The position numbers were made by a program, and so were the translations under genes. From Acetivibrio alkalicellulosi (GTDB lineage: Bacteria > Bacillota > Clostridia > Acetivibrionales > Acetivibrionaceae): a stretch of DNA of 64,000 nucleotides. The stretch spans positions 893,688-957,687 of the forward strand of contig VLTH01000002.1 in the NCBI GenBank assembly GCA_008125075.1, in the 5' to 3' direction. The first letter of the stretch is position 1; each line of letters starts with the position of its first letter. Below the pieces are notes generated by a model. The model had not been told where the DNA came from, ran no database searches, and worked only from the letters and a program-made list of their open reading frames with translations. Below are positions 16,415 to 26,193 of this stretch, piece by piece.

Positions 16415-17981
16415 TATTATAACCTCCCAAAGCACTTATATATTCAGACATATCACGTATTTTAGGACTGATTTTTATTTTTTCAACATCTTCTTCTTTT
16501 AGACATATCTTTTTTTCACAAGAATTATTAATTTGAATTAGGTTTTCTTTTTGATAATGACTTACTGCATCTTGGAAATCTGTTGCTCTATAAAGTTTAT
16601 TTTTTAAACAAAACTCCAAAGCCTTATCTATGCTACTTAAAGAGGTTTCCTCTATTGCTTTTTGAATTAGCATAATTTGGTCTCTTATATATCTTGGCTT
16701 CTCCTTTCGAATAAGTTCCATAAAATTTTTTGCTGTATCAGGATTAGAAAATTTAGTAGCTGTCTTATTTATAATGTCTATGATTTTGCCTCCTTTTTCT
16801 CTTTTGTGATCATTGTTTTTTAGTAGATTTCCTTTATCCACAGGTATTCTAAATCTGCCTAATACTTTATCTGTATCAAGTTCTATAATTACAAGTTCAT
16901 TATCATCTGTATAATTTACTTTGACATATGTATGAGGGCCTTTATAAGTTCCTCGTGGAACAGAATATCTATTTCCTTTTATGGGAACGGTATTGTCTTT
17001 TCTTACTTGATAAGTTACACTTAATACAGGATAATTATGTTTAATTTTATCAAGTACCGGTTTTAAGTATTTTCTTTCTTCTATAAATACTTCAGCTGGT
17101 ATTTTTCTTGTAGTTCCATGCATTTTACCGTTTCCACGTCTTTCAAGCCAGTCTAGACATCCTTCATTCCACTTATCAATATTATAAAAAGTGCGATGTT
17201 TAGCATAATTACTCTTGACATAATCTACTACCTTTTCAATTCGCCCTTTACTTTCAGGATCTGCCTTTCGACACATATATACTTTGTATTTTCGTTTTTT
17301 AATATATTTAGAAAATGCTTTTGTGTATATTAAATCACCATAGTTTTCACTTACTAAAAATAGATGATCTTGATCATATACTATTTCTTCAGCTATTCCA
17401 CCATAATACTCAAAAGCATTTTCATGTATTCTTATAGTATCATCAGTAGTAAAAGGCCTGTCTAGCCATTCACAATATTTATATCGTGAATGTGATAATA
17501 TAAAACACATAACATAAAGTCTTATATACTTTCCATTTGCATCGGGCACTTTTATGGTTCCAAAGTCTACCTGAATTTGCTTACCCATTGGTATTTCATC
17601 AACTGCACTATACTGCCTTGGAGTTGCTGTCTTTGGTATATTATATTCCTGTCTTAGGGTACGAATATATCTCCTTAATGTACCTTCTTTAAAGGGGAGT
17701 ACTTGAAACTTTTCTTCTAACCAATCAAACATCTGTGACGCTGAAATTTCTGGAAATTCTTTCAACCAACATACAATATCTTCTTTGAATGAATCTGCTT
17801 TTTTCCGACGTTCTCTGACTTCACAAACATATGATTCAAATTCTTCTGGAGACATATTGAGATATTTGTTCAAAGTTGGTCGGCTAATTAGCAATCTTCT
17901 GGCAATTTGAGATTTATTGAGTCCCATATTCTTAAACTTATTTATTTCTGTGTACATAAGCCACCCTTCTTCTTTTTTCAA
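16398..17981 (-). CDS. istA: IstA-type transposase, IS21 family
   Basis: 527 aa. It has an N-terminal helix-turn-helix (NKSQIARRLLISRPTLNKYL), a retroviral-integrase-type DDE core with Asp in QVDFGTIKVP, a second Asp in VYDQDHLFLVSENYG and Glu in PESKGRIEKVVDYVK, then a C-terminal beta domain (VPIKGNRYSVPRGTYKG). Length matches full-size IstA. A downstream start (MYTEINKF) is possible. The transposase looks intact, but its partner IstB is truncated and no matching right end was found, so the element is probably immobile unless helped in trans. Confidence 0.92.
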   Translation of the reverse strand: MKKEEGWLMYTEINKFKNMGLNKSQIARRLLISRPTLNKYLNMSPEEFESYVCEVRERRKKADSFKEDIVCWLKEFPEISASQMFDWLEEKFQVLPFKEGTLRRYIRTLRQEYNIPKTATPRQYSAVDEIPMGKQIQVDFGTIKVPDANGKYIRLYVMCFILSHSRYKYCEWLDRPFTTDDTIRIHENAFEYYGGIAEEIVYDQDHLFLVSENYGDLIYTKAFSKYIKKRKYKVYMCRKADPESKGRIEKVVDYVKSNYAKHRTFYNIDKWNEGCLDWLERRGNGKMHGTTRKIPAEVFIEERKYLKPVLDKIKHNYPVLSVTYQVRKDNTVPIKGNRYSVPRGTYKGPHTYVKVNYTDDNELVIIELDTDKVLGRFRIPVDKGNLLKNNDHKREKGGKIIDIINKTATKFSNPDTAKNFMELIRKEKPRYIRDQIMLIQKAIEETSLSSIDKALEFCLKNKLYRATDFQDAVSHYQKENLIQINNSCEKKICLKEEDVEKIKISPKIRDMSEYISALGGYNNANDN

Positions 17982-18145
17982 AGTTCGATTCTCCTTTCAG
18001 TATTTTTTAAATATTATACCGAAAGGATTAATACATTTCATTATCTAATAGTTCTTTTTATAAAATCAGTGTACTTGTTGAGAAAAATCATCTGCAAATA
18101 TTTAAGAAAAATTATCAACTTTTACATTATAGTCATGTGGATTTG

Positions 18146-18297
18146 ATGGATAATCTGCCAGGAACTGATGGATAAGCAGTGGAAAACTTGCCGCTGTGCT
18201 TGAATTATGCGTGGACAACAAAAACCATGTTGACCACACATAATTCACAAGTTTACCACAGCTTAACCACAGTTCCTAAACGGCAGATTACCCACAA
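18146..18297. repeat. Long imperfect palindrome at the transposase-proximal end of the IS21-like element
   Basis: Bases 18149-18221 and 18232-18297 are imperfect reverse complements: GGATAATCTGCC pairs with GGCAGATTACCC, GGAACTG with CAGTTCC, AAACTTG with CAAGTTT, GAATTATG with CATAATTC, and GTGGACAACA with TGTTGACCAC at the centre near 18226. Several TTNACCACA-like words recur in one arm. Multiple internal repeats near the ends are characteristic of IS21 elements as transposase-binding sites, which is my interpretation. Confidence 0.65.
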
Positions 18298-18380
18298 GCT
18301 CCACAAGACCTACTATTATTGCTGATTTTATATTATTTTAAATAAATTAAGAAAATAGAAATACATATAGTTTTAAAAAA

Positions 18381-18692
18381 TTATATGTTGATGTTTTCTT
18401 CAGATAACCTATATAGGGCTGTAGCTGCTGTAATTCCATCAGCTTTTCCAAGAACAGATATTAATTTTTCACTATTCCAAAATATATCCTTAAAATCTAC
18501 AAGATGACAACCAGCTCCAAAATCAGGTGCACACGCAAAACCTCCACGAGATGTTTTACCAAACAATAACATAATGCTGGATCTGCTTTTAATAAAAATC
18601 TCATGATGACTACCATAATCAGTAATATTGGCAATTTTACCTTCCCATATTTCTTTTTCTTTTCTATTTTTCATTTCACAAGTAAAAAACAT
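18381..18692 (-). CDS. Small protein, possibly DUF6618 family
   Basis: 103 aa; the ATG at 18692 follows GGAGGTCGTT, while the frame upstream to 18746 has no ribosome site. Sequence features are EIWEGKIANITDYGSHHEIFIKSRSS, an FGKTSRGGFACAPDFGAGCHL segment and WNSEKLISVLGKADGITAATAL. This pattern fits my memory of DUF6618 proteins, which have no known function. There are no signal peptide or membrane segments. It lies at the left border of an accessory region with decayed genes and next to the IS21-like element. Confidence 0.6.
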   Translation of the reverse strand: MFFTCEMKNRKEKEIWEGKIANITDYGSHHEIFIKSRSSIMLLFGKTSRGGFACAPDFGAGCHLVDFKDIFWNSEKLISVLGKADGITAATALYRLSEENINI

Positions 18693-18775
18693 AACGACCT
18701 CCGAATGTAAATATAATTTCCAGTACTTTGACCACCTGATTGACAATTACCGGTAAATGTCGTAAAATCTTATTG

Positions 18776-19085
18776 ATCGAAAACTGTTAATTTTATTATA
18801 CCATTCACAGAAGCTAGAATAAGTTGGGGATATAATGTTTATAACATAAACTACAATACATTACTAGAAGATAAAAATAATAATATTATGGATAGTGCAG
18901 AAAAAACAAATACTTGGGAATTTATAGTCATCTCTAAAGAAAAATCAGTGTCTTTTATAACTGTTGAACAAAATGGTAGTGATTATATAACCACTGGATT
19001 TGGAGGAAGTTCAAATAATTTAAATGAAATATACAATAAAGTAATTAGAAATAAAAATGTTATTAGTCCCATTATCTTAGCAGAT
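18776..19085 (+). pseudogene. Possible decayed coding remnant
   Basis: The frame is open from a stop near 18773 and reads sensible polar protein (FTEARISWGYNVYN...SAEKTNTWEFIVISKEKSVSFITVEQNGSDYITTGFGG...LNEIYNKVIRNKNV), then runs into TA-dinucleotide repeats (19149-19173). It lacks a plausible start and ribosome site; the ATG at 18888 is internal to the readable part. I do not recognise the family. I treat it as the leftover of a gene whose ends are lost. Confidence 0.35.
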
Positions 19086-19103
19086 ACCCAATGTTATAAA
19101 AGC

Positions 19104-19132
19104 TTGACATGTATATATATTTATGATATTAT
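19104..19132 (+). promoter_or_regulatory. SigA-type promoter of the secreted protease gene
   Basis: TTGACA at 19104-19109, a 17-bp spacer, and TATTAT at 19127-19132; the protease ATG is about 80 bp downstream. A (TA)n tract follows within the transcribed leader. Confidence 0.7.
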
Positions 19133-19213
19133 TTACATATGTTGTCGATATATATATATATATATATATATATTGAATTCAATAAATTAAGTTTAATTTA
19201 AGGAGATGAAAAA

Positions 19214-20452
19214 ATGTTTAGAAAAAAGTTTTTGTCTATTATTGTAGTATTATGTATTTTGAGTACATTGTTTTTTGGTGTTAATGTTTTAGCAAATTAT
19301 CGTGAGAATAATTCAAGAAATAATTTTTTTAATAATCAAGAAAAGTCTTTAGAGATTCATGAAAAAATATTAACTGAATACAAAGAAGATAATTTAGATT
19401 ATTTTGGTGGATTCTTTCTTGACGATGAAGGCGTTTTAAACATTAATTTGGTAGAAGATAATAAGCAGAAAGCAGAAAATAACAAACAGCGCAACGCAAA
19501 AGAGCTAGTCAAAGGTGATAATGTTAAATTTCACTATGTAAAGCATAGTTTAAATACACTCAATAATACTGCAAATGTTTTAGCAAATGAAATGTTATCA
19601 TTAGGCATAAACGCAGTTGAAGTTGATGAAATAAATAATGCTGTTATTGTTTATTTAGATTCATTAAGTAAAGAAGTTGAGATTAAAAATAAAATTGATT
19701 CATTAAGTAAAGAAGTTGAGATTAAAAATAAAATTGATGTTTCGACTGTAATTTTTAAGGAAACAGATTCTCGTTTGACGATTCAAAAGACATATAATGT
19801 TAATGTCATAAATGGAGAAGAAATGACTTTTCCAATTGGTGGTAATCAGCATTTTGCATATACAATTGGTTTTGGAGCTAGATGTAATTCTACTGGTAAT
19901 TATGGTTTCTTAATTACTGGTCATGGTGCTTATAGCTCAGGAGATCAAATATTTTATAATGGTGATCATTTCGCAACAGTAAGAAGAAAACACTTTGGGG
20001 GGGCTGTTGATGCTGGATTTGCTGAGCGTGTGACAAATACGTGGTTTTGGCAACCTACTTACAGACCTACTAATAGTCTTCAAGGAACAGATGTATGTAA
20101 TACCTATGCTTTTTCGTATAGTTATCCTATAAATACAGTTATATATTGTTATGGTGCTGTGTCTAGGAGGCGAGGAGGAGTGATACTGTCAAATAATTAT
20201 AGTTTTATTGCAGATGGTGTTTCAATGAATAATATGGTTAAAAGTGACTATGTTGCAGTTATAGGGGATAGCGGAGCACCTGTTGTGACGAGGCACTTAC
20301 AAGATGGAATCCCTGCCCATAATTTAATAGGACTTCAAAGTTCATCGAAACGAGTGCTTCAATGTCTGCATTTGAAATTAACAGAGCGAGGTAATGGATT
20401 TTTCTTTCGTAAGTTAACACTGCATTTTCTGCTACATATAACCACATATTAG
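19214..20452 (+). CDS. Secreted trypsin-like (S1) serine protease, 3' end lost
   Basis: TTAAGGAGATG precedes the ATG. Residues 1-27 are a signal peptide, then a hydrophilic pro-region (~30-195). The chymotrypsin-fold domain follows: His237 (FLITGHGAY), Asp266 (GAVDAGFAE) and Ser353 (GDSGAPVV), in the order and spacing of streptogrisin/alpha-lytic-type proteases. From about residue 378 (after GLQSSSK) the frame reads the antisense of the YobI-like gene, so the native C-terminus is replaced by ~34 foreign residues (KRVLQCLHLK...). The pro-region contains a perfect 39-bp tandem duplication (19658-19735; DSLSKEVEIKNKI twice). The protein is probably inactive or unstable, since the last barrel strands are lost. 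Confidence 0.75.
   Translation: MFRKKFLSIIVVLCILSTLFFGVNVLANYRENNSRNNFFNNQEKSLEIHEKILTEYKEDNLDYFGGFFLDDEGVLNINLVEDNKQKAENNKQRNAKELVKGDNVKFHYVKHSLNTLNNTANVLANEMLSLGINAVEVDEINNAVIVYLDSLSKEVEIKNKIDSLSKEVEIKNKIDVSTVIFKETDSRLTIQKTYNVNVINGEEMTFPIGGNQHFAYTIGFGARCNSTGNYGFLITGHGAYSSGDQIFYNGDHFATVRRKHFGGAVDAGFAERVTNTWFWQPTYRPTNSLQGTDVCNTYAFSYSYPINTVIYCYGAVSRRRGGVILSNNYSFIADGVSMNNMVKSDYVAVIGDSGAPVVTRHLQDGIPAHNLIGLQSSSKRVLQCLHLKLTERGNGFFFRKLTLHFLLHITTY
19658..19735 (+). repeat. Perfect 39-bp tandem duplication inside the protease gene
   Basis: Two identical 39-bp units (19658-19696, 19697-19735), each encoding DSLSKEVEIKNKI, in frame. The identity of the copies at DNA level implies a recent duplication. 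Confidence 0.95.
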
Positions 20453-22610
20453 ACCATTTAGACGCTAGCAATTTGATGAAATAACTTTGATGTTCTGTTA
20501 AATCCACGAATTCTTCAATAAACTTCCAACTTTCCTCATCCTCATCAGTCAACTGACTCATGAAAGCATTTAGCTTTTCACTATGGCTATCGGAGGATAG
20601 TATACATTCCAGAAGATCAAAATTATAAATTGATTTTTGTCCAAACTCATATGTTTGCAGTCTTTGAGCAACCATGGAAATTTTGGTCAGACTATAATTA
20701 AAAGGCTGTGGCTCCATGTTTTTCACTGCAAGAATAAAATTCATATCTTCTTTGGTAATACTGTTGCCCTTGAAGTAGTTGATATAGTTCGCATACTTCT
20801 CATCTATATATCCTCTACGGAGCAGGAACACCAGCAGCTTGTTTTTTCTTACCTCACTAGACAGTACTTCTTCGACATCATTTTGCTCAATGAGTCGTTT
20901 AAGTGACCAGCCAGAAATATTGTGGATTTTTATTTTAAGTTGTGCAACTTTTTTCTGTTCTTCTGCAATGCGGTTTTCTTCAATCAACTTGATTCTTTTT
21001 TCTCGTTCTAAGTAAGATGCACATATTTCTGAAAGTCTATCACAAGAGAAACTGCAATTCCCATGTCCATACCAATTATTATAAGAACCATTGCAGTAGT
21101 TAATATTGTTCCATTTTGTTAAGTCAAAATTGTCTTCAATGATTTCGTTTGCATAAGTAGTATTCCGATTAAGGCTAATTTGATTGACCATACCCTTCCA
21201 GTCAGTTATTTCGCATAATAACACGATTTTTAATTCTTGGATATTTTTAAGTGTTTCAGACTGTATTCCCTCCAACACTACTGTTGATTTGTCTATTTCG
21301 CTCTGGATTTTTGTCTGCTTCGGTCTCAAATATTCTTGATTATCAATAAACGCCTGCTTAATAATTCCTCGCTCCATCTGAATATCAGCAAAGTCACAAG
21401 GATAGAGATTCTTGAAAATAATCAGGGCAAGCATGGGCTCATCTAACAACTTTAATTTCTGTCCTGTACGAAGAGTTTTCTTATAAACAATGAATTCATT
21501 ATAAATATTTTGGAGGATTCTCATATCCGATATATATGGAGAAACGTCCAATACAAAGCTCTGAGATATTTCATGTGTTATATGTATATTTTTTGAATTA
21601 TTAAGCTTTTCTAAAAGAATTTCTCCAGAATTTGTTGAATTAATGACTGGTATTACGGGTACAATGAAATCAAAAAACTTTGTTCTGTCTGTGGATGAAA
21701 AAATATCATCTTTAACAGCATAAACAAATACAATCGGTTCTTTTATAACATTATAGTTATTTAATAGTGTATTTAATTCACGAAGATGAATAAATATCGA
21801 AGAGTCTTCTAAACGGTCAAGATCCTCGAAGAATATAAGCCGATATTTTGTTTCTTCAAAGAAGTATACAATTTCATCCATATTCTTATCAAAAACAGTT
21901 TCTTTTAAGCCTTCTTCACATTTTACAGTAGAATATACTGGGAGTCTTATTTCTTTAACTTTGAAATGAGATAAAATCTGGCGGTAAATATTAGCAGCAA
22001 CTGCAAGTATCCCTAAAACCAGACCTCCAAATAATAGTAAGGATATTACAGATGTCAATTTAATAGAAGAACCAGCAGTAATTATTTTATCTATAGAAGA
22101 ATTAAACACCTAAGGTAAGAAAATGTATTTCATCACAGAAATTATGGTGCATAATACAATCAAACATCCCCAGATGCGTATCCGTTGAATTTTATGGAGC
22201 TTTCTATATCTACTTTGAGGTATTTTTTTATAGTCCACTTTATAAAAAAGCTGCTTAAGAATACCAAGCTCAATTTCGTCCTGTCCAATGTCAACCTTTT
22301 TGCAAGTTCCATCTTCATTGGCAGCGTTCTCTACAAAAGTAGCCATTGATATACGGAGAGACTTTTCTTTTGTGGTCGGATGCTGCTTTAAATAAGTCTC
22401 AATGATACTGCTTTTACCTGAACCATAAGGACCGGCAAGAGCTATGTTTTTTACTCTTTCGTTGCTTAGTGCCCATTCCAAAGAATTCAGATACTCATCG
22501 CCATTTGTAATTTCATCAATAGGAGCTAAGTCAGTATATTCTGTTTTAGCTTTCTTTTTATGCCTTCTAAAAGACAACCGAGAATGTATCTTATCAAAAA
22601 TAGATTTCAT
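20340..22610 (-). pseudogene. YobI-like/KAP P-loop NTPase, broken by an in-frame stop and truncated
   Basis: From the ATG at 22610 (GGAGAAAA upstream) the frame encodes TEYTDLAPIDEITNGDEYLNSLEWAL and the Walker A AGPYGSGKSS, then a transmembrane segment (WGCLIVLCTIISVMKYIF). It meets TAG at 22110-22112. The same frame resumes directly with a second membrane segment (VISLLLFGGLVLGILAVAANI), Walker B RLIFFEDLDRLED and a long helical C-terminal part. So one gene is interrupted by a single nonsense codon. Near 20340-20350 it runs into the antisense of the protease gene, so the natural C-terminus is also missing. YobI-like NTPases are large KAP-related ATPases of uncertain role, often found in accessory or defence-like regions. 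Confidence 0.8.
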
Positions 22611-22747
22611 ATTTTTTCTCCATTTCAGTGTACTTATCATTATTCATAGACGTAAACTAAACTTGCTGCTGCATAAGCTTCTAGAACTTCTTGTTATTAG
22701 CCAAATGTGTAGTTCTAAATCTCTCCAGAAATACTAACTCAAATATT

Positions 22748-23119
22748 TTATTGCAAGATTTCAACATAAAAAGGATCTCCAGCCTTACCGTTGCCACATA
22801 TCCCATTCTTCAATAATTTAAGATAATCTAATATAATAAAAATAAATGTACAATGACATCCGTGACCATTTCCGCCAGAACAAAAAACTCTAGGATTTAA
22901 TGTTTTTATGTCATTTGTAGTACATCTTTTACCTGCAAACTTTTCATATACATCAACAATATCCTTTATTTTGATATATAACTTTGAATTACGCCGTCTA
23001 TAAACAATTCTTTCATTTGAAACTGAGACTATTTCAGATGTCCCTCCTCCTGGATTATCAAATACACTACCTGTCGTAACTTTATCTTGTATGGAACATA
23101 TTAATTCTGTTCTTAACAT
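22748..23119 (-). CDS. Conserved hypothetical protein with Cys/His-rich GHGCHC segment
   Basis: 123 aa; AAGGGAGGA lies before the ATG. Features are TGSVFDNPGGGTSEIVSVSNERIVYRRRNSKLYIKIKDIVDVYEKFAG, then NPRVFCSGGNGHGCHCTFIFIIL and GNGKAGDPFYVEI. I recall similar proteins or domains as uncharacterised neighbours or parts of accessory systems, but I cannot assign a function. It lies 137 bp upstream of the broken YobI-like NTPase in the same direction, so the two may once have formed an operon. Confidence 0.65.
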   Translation of the reverse strand: MLRTELICSIQDKVTTGSVFDNPGGGTSEIVSVSNERIVYRRRNSKLYIKIKDIVDVYEKFAGKRCTTNDIKTLNPRVFCSGGNGHGCHCTFIFIILDYLKLLKNGICGNGKAGDPFYVEILQ

Positions 23120-24084
23120 TTTGTTAAGTCCTCCCTTAATGAACTATTTTAATACTTGTTATGCTGTAATATATTAATTACCTATTATTAGCCTTCGACG
23201 AAGTTTGTTTCATTACCTTAGCGACTGGATGATAGGAATTTTAATTAAACATATATCCATTTTGCGTGCTAAACGAAAAGTCAACTGGTACTCGACAAAA
23301 GAGACTCCCGGTAATTTGAGTCTTTCAGCTAATCAGTAATGTATTTTTCAATTGCATTTTTTATTATTAAATCATTAACCTTATCAACCTCATCAACCTC
23401 ATCATCATTTAACTATTGAAACTTAATCACGGTAGCTTAACTTCACGCTATAAACAAAATGTATCTTATGTAATCTCTTTGAAATGCTTCTAATATTAAT
23501 TTTACATATTAGACTTATGTATTTCAACAGTTTTTACTTAACTTTAAATAAAAGTTTAATTTCTATAACAAGACATTCTTAGAGTACAATTTTATATAAT
23601 TTTTATAAAGATAATAAAGAAGCAAAGGATTACTTAAATCAAATAGAAAGTTTTAAAACAAACTCATTATTTAAATATAACAAATTTTTTCACATGCATT
23701 ATATTAAAATAAATCAGATTGAAAAAAACAAGGGTATATTTAGCTATTTAGAGATTATACTTGTATATTAAAGTTTATTAAAAAATGATATATATTCGAT
23801 AAATAAATTATAAGTTTAGGAACGTGTTAAACAATAAATTTCATGAAGCTAAATTGTAAAACCAAGTTGATGTAGAAGCATAATAATGTAAAAAAACCTG
23901 CTAGTATATTTGTATCCAAAATAAAGCCTGACGGTTTTTGTGCAAGCAGTTTTGCAGACAGGTATACAAAAGCTATATAAATTAAATAAATTGATTGATG
24001 CTAAGTATTGGGGCCACAGGTGGAGTAGAGTGTACACCTGTAGCCCCAATTTTATTAAAGATTAAAACTTTGTGCAGTAAACTT
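23120..24084. other. Long non-coding stretch with gene remnant and a strong plus-strand terminator
   Basis: About 960 bases without an intact gene. 23586-23771 reads on the plus strand as LYNFYKDNKEAKDYLNQIES...NQIEKNKGIFSYLEIILVY then stop; this looks like the C-terminus of a helical (TPR-like) protein whose beginning is lost. 23820-24007 has no clear ORF but ends in a strong intrinsic terminator (next entry), which suggests a short plus-strand transcript. The rest shows nothing I can support. Confidence 0.4.
24008..24057 (+). terminator. Strong intrinsic terminator without an assigned gene
   Basis: TTGGGGC-ACAGGTG (24009-24023) pairs with CACCTGT-GCCCCAA (24035-24049), followed by TTTTATT. 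The U tract is on the plus strand, so it terminates a rightward transcript; no complete gene precedes it. It could also block read-through into the antisense of asnB. Confidence 0.8.
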
Positions 24085-25926
24085 TTATATTATCCATACA
24101 TGATTTTCTCTAAACCATAAATCTACCTGTATAAGATATGCAAACATTTGTGGTGTTGCCATCAATTGACCAAACCAGGGTTTTCCATAGTCTGATTTTC
24201 CCTCTAGCATGGAGTTTATTTCTTTAATATTTAAAAGTTTATGAAGTATAGAGTTTCTGTCATTTAATATTTCTAAAAGCCATTTACCAACAGCCTTTTC
24301 GTATGATGGATTGTGAGTTTTGGGATAGGGGCTCTTTTTTCTGTCGATAATATAATCAGGCAGTATTCCCTTTAAAGCTTGACGTAGAAGGCCTTTTTCT
24401 CTTCCATCCATCATCTTTAATTCCCATGGAACATTCCAGACATACTGAACTAGGCGATGATCACAAAAAGGCACTCTTACTTCTAAACCTGAGGCCATAC
24501 TCATACGATCCTTGCGATCAAGTAGTGTAGACATAAACCAGTATATATTTAAATAAAATATTTCTCTTCTTCTAGCTTCAAGTTTGTTTTCACCTTTTAA
24601 ACGGGGAACTTCATCAAGAGTCTCTCTATATCGCCTGTTTATATATTCTACAGGTTTTATCAGGTTTAAAATCTCAGGAGATAGTATTTTAGTACGCTCA
24701 TTAATAGAGGCGGACCATGGAAAAGTATCCAGTAATAACATATCTTTATTGTGAAACCAGGGATAGCCACCAAATATTTCATCTGCACATTCACCTGATA
24801 ATGCAACAACCGTTTCTTTTTTTACTTCTTTACAGAACAGCCAGAGAGATGAATCTATATCTGCCATGCCAGGAAGATCTCTGGCTTTTACTGCATCTGA
24901 AAGTGCATCTACCAACTGAGGAGTATCAAATTTAATGTAATGATGATGTGTATCAAATTCTTTAGACATTTTTTCTATCCATGGCAAATCAGAATTAGGT
25001 TGAAATAAACTGGATTTAAAATACAGTTCATTATCAACGTAATCAACTGAGAAAGTTTTAAGAGGATCTTTGCCCTCCTTTTTGAAAGTATTTGCAGCAA
25101 TTGCAGTAATGGCACTTGAATCAAGGCCACCAGACAAAAATGTACACAGTGGGACATCAGCTACAAGCTGTCTATATATAGAGTCTGATACAAGTTGACG
25201 GACTTTTTCTATCGTAATATTAACTCCATCGTCATGAGGATAGCTTTGCAAACTCCAGTATTTTTTTATATGGATTCCACCTTCGTTAAAGATCATACTG
25301 TGAGCGGGTTTTAATTCAAACACATCTTTAAAAACACCATGACCAGGAGTGCGAGCAGGGCCAAGGGCAAACAATTCTGCAAGACCTTCAGCATTTATTT
25401 TAGGTTCTATAAGGGGGTTCTTTAGTAATGCTTTTATTTCTGAAGCAAAAATCAAAGAGTTTTCTCTCATAGCATAAAATAATGGTTTTACTCCAAACCT
25501 GTCTCGAGCCAAAAATAAGCTTCGCTCCTTTTCATCCCATACACCAAAAGCGTAGATACCATTTAAGTGTTCTACGCATTTTGGCCCCCACGCAATATAT
25601 GACATTAAAAGAACTTCCGTATCAGAACTGCTTTTAAAATCATATCCCTGGCCTTCAAGTTCTTGCCTCAAATCAAAGGTGTTATAGAGTTCACCGTTGT
25701 AAGTTATAACATACCTATTATCTCCCATTTTACGTTCCATAGGCTGGCAACCCCCAGCAGGGTCAACCACAATAAGCCTCCTGTGTCCAATAAGCGCATT
25801 GTCAGATATCCACCTTCCACTTGCATCGGGGCCTCTATATGTAAGCGCCTCAATCATTGACTCCAATAAATTTCTCTTTTCTGAAAGATTTTCTTTTAGG
25901 TTTATCCAACCAGCTATACCACACAT
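24085..25926 (-). CDS. asnB: Asparagine synthetase (glutamine-hydrolysing)
   Basis: 613 aa; GGAGTTGATTTAGT before the ATG. It is a class II glutamine amidotransferase with Cys2 as nucleophile (MCGIAGW), the RGPD and NGELYN motifs, then the ATP-pyrophosphatase domain with the P-loop SGGLDSSAI (~residue 265) and GECADEIFGGYPW. It makes asparagine from aspartate, glutamine and ATP. Length matches AsnB. It is a single gene; a hairpin with a U tract lies in the leader between the probable promoter and the start, suggesting attenuation or a terminator of an upstream unit. Confidence 0.95.
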   Translation of the reverse strand: MCGIAGWINLKENLSEKRNLLESMIEALTYRGPDASGRWISDNALIGHRRLIVVDPAGGCQPMERKMGDNRYVITYNGELYNTFDLRQELEGQGYDFKSSSDTEVLLMSYIAWGPKCVEHLNGIYAFGVWDEKERSLFLARDRFGVKPLFYAMRENSLIFASEIKALLKNPLIEPKINAEGLAELFALGPARTPGHGVFKDVFELKPAHSMIFNEGGIHIKKYWSLQSYPHDDGVNITIEKVRQLVSDSIYRQLVADVPLCTFLSGGLDSSAITAIAANTFKKEGKDPLKTFSVDYVDNELYFKSSLFQPNSDLPWIEKMSKEFDTHHHYIKFDTPQLVDALSDAVKARDLPGMADIDSSLWLFCKEVKKETVVALSGECADEIFGGYPWFHNKDMLLLDTFPWSASINERTKILSPEILNLIKPVEYINRRYRETLDEVPRLKGENKLEARRREIFYLNIYWFMSTLLDRKDRMSMASGLEVRVPFCDHRLVQYVWNVPWELKMMDGREKGLLRQALKGILPDYIIDRKKSPYPKTHNPSYEKAVGKWLLEILNDRNSILHKLLNIKEINSMLEGKSDYGKPWFGQLMATPQMFAYLIQVDLWFRENHVWII

Positions 25927-25980
25927 ACTAAATCAACTCCTTAATTATTTATTTTAGTATTACTTTCAGCATTCCTAAAC

Positions 25981-26020
25981 ACAAAAAAAGGTGCCATTAA
26001 TTAAGATGGCGCCTTTGCCA
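25981..26020 (-). terminator. Hairpin with U tract in the asnB leader
   Basis: On the minus strand AAAGGCGCCAT/ATGGCACCTTT forms a stem with loop CTTAATTA, followed by TTTTTTTGTG, about 55 nt upstream of the asnB start. Upstream TTGCAA-N17-CATATA is a possible weak promoter, so this may be a leader attenuator. I could not see T-box conserved sequences. Confidence 0.6.
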
Positions 26021-26193
26021 GTTTGTTAGCTTGCTACATACACTAAGTAAAACTTTCATACAACTAATATATGATTAAATATATACTTTGTTGCAAATAT
26101 TTTTTGTAAAATGAATTATTGACCCTTAAAAAAAAATATTTTTCGAAGTATAATACGTAGGGTATTTCATAAAAAAGAAAGGATTTGAAAACT

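Noticed and set aside
18149-18300. Cluster of DnaA-box-like words (TTACCCACA, TTAACCACA), possible replication origin
   Set aside because: It lies next to a transposase gene within a palindrome, with no dnaA, dnaN or other replication genes nearby; an IS terminus explains it better.
19149-19173. TA dinucleotide run as a regulatory or phase-variation tract
   Set aside because: It is downstream of a good promoter and in very AT-rich DNA; nothing specific supports a role.
23849-24049. Minus-strand ORF of 66 codons
   Set aside because: It crosses a perfect terminator stem, has no ribosome site, and its composition is not protein-like.
26119-26154. TTGACC...TATAAT as a promoter for the dockerin peptidase gene
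   Set aside because: The spacing is 24 bp, too long for a SigA promoter, so I did not list it.
25930-26160. T-box riboswitch upstream of asnB
   Set aside because: I could not find the conserved T-box sequence or a specifier loop; only the hairpin and U tract are visible.
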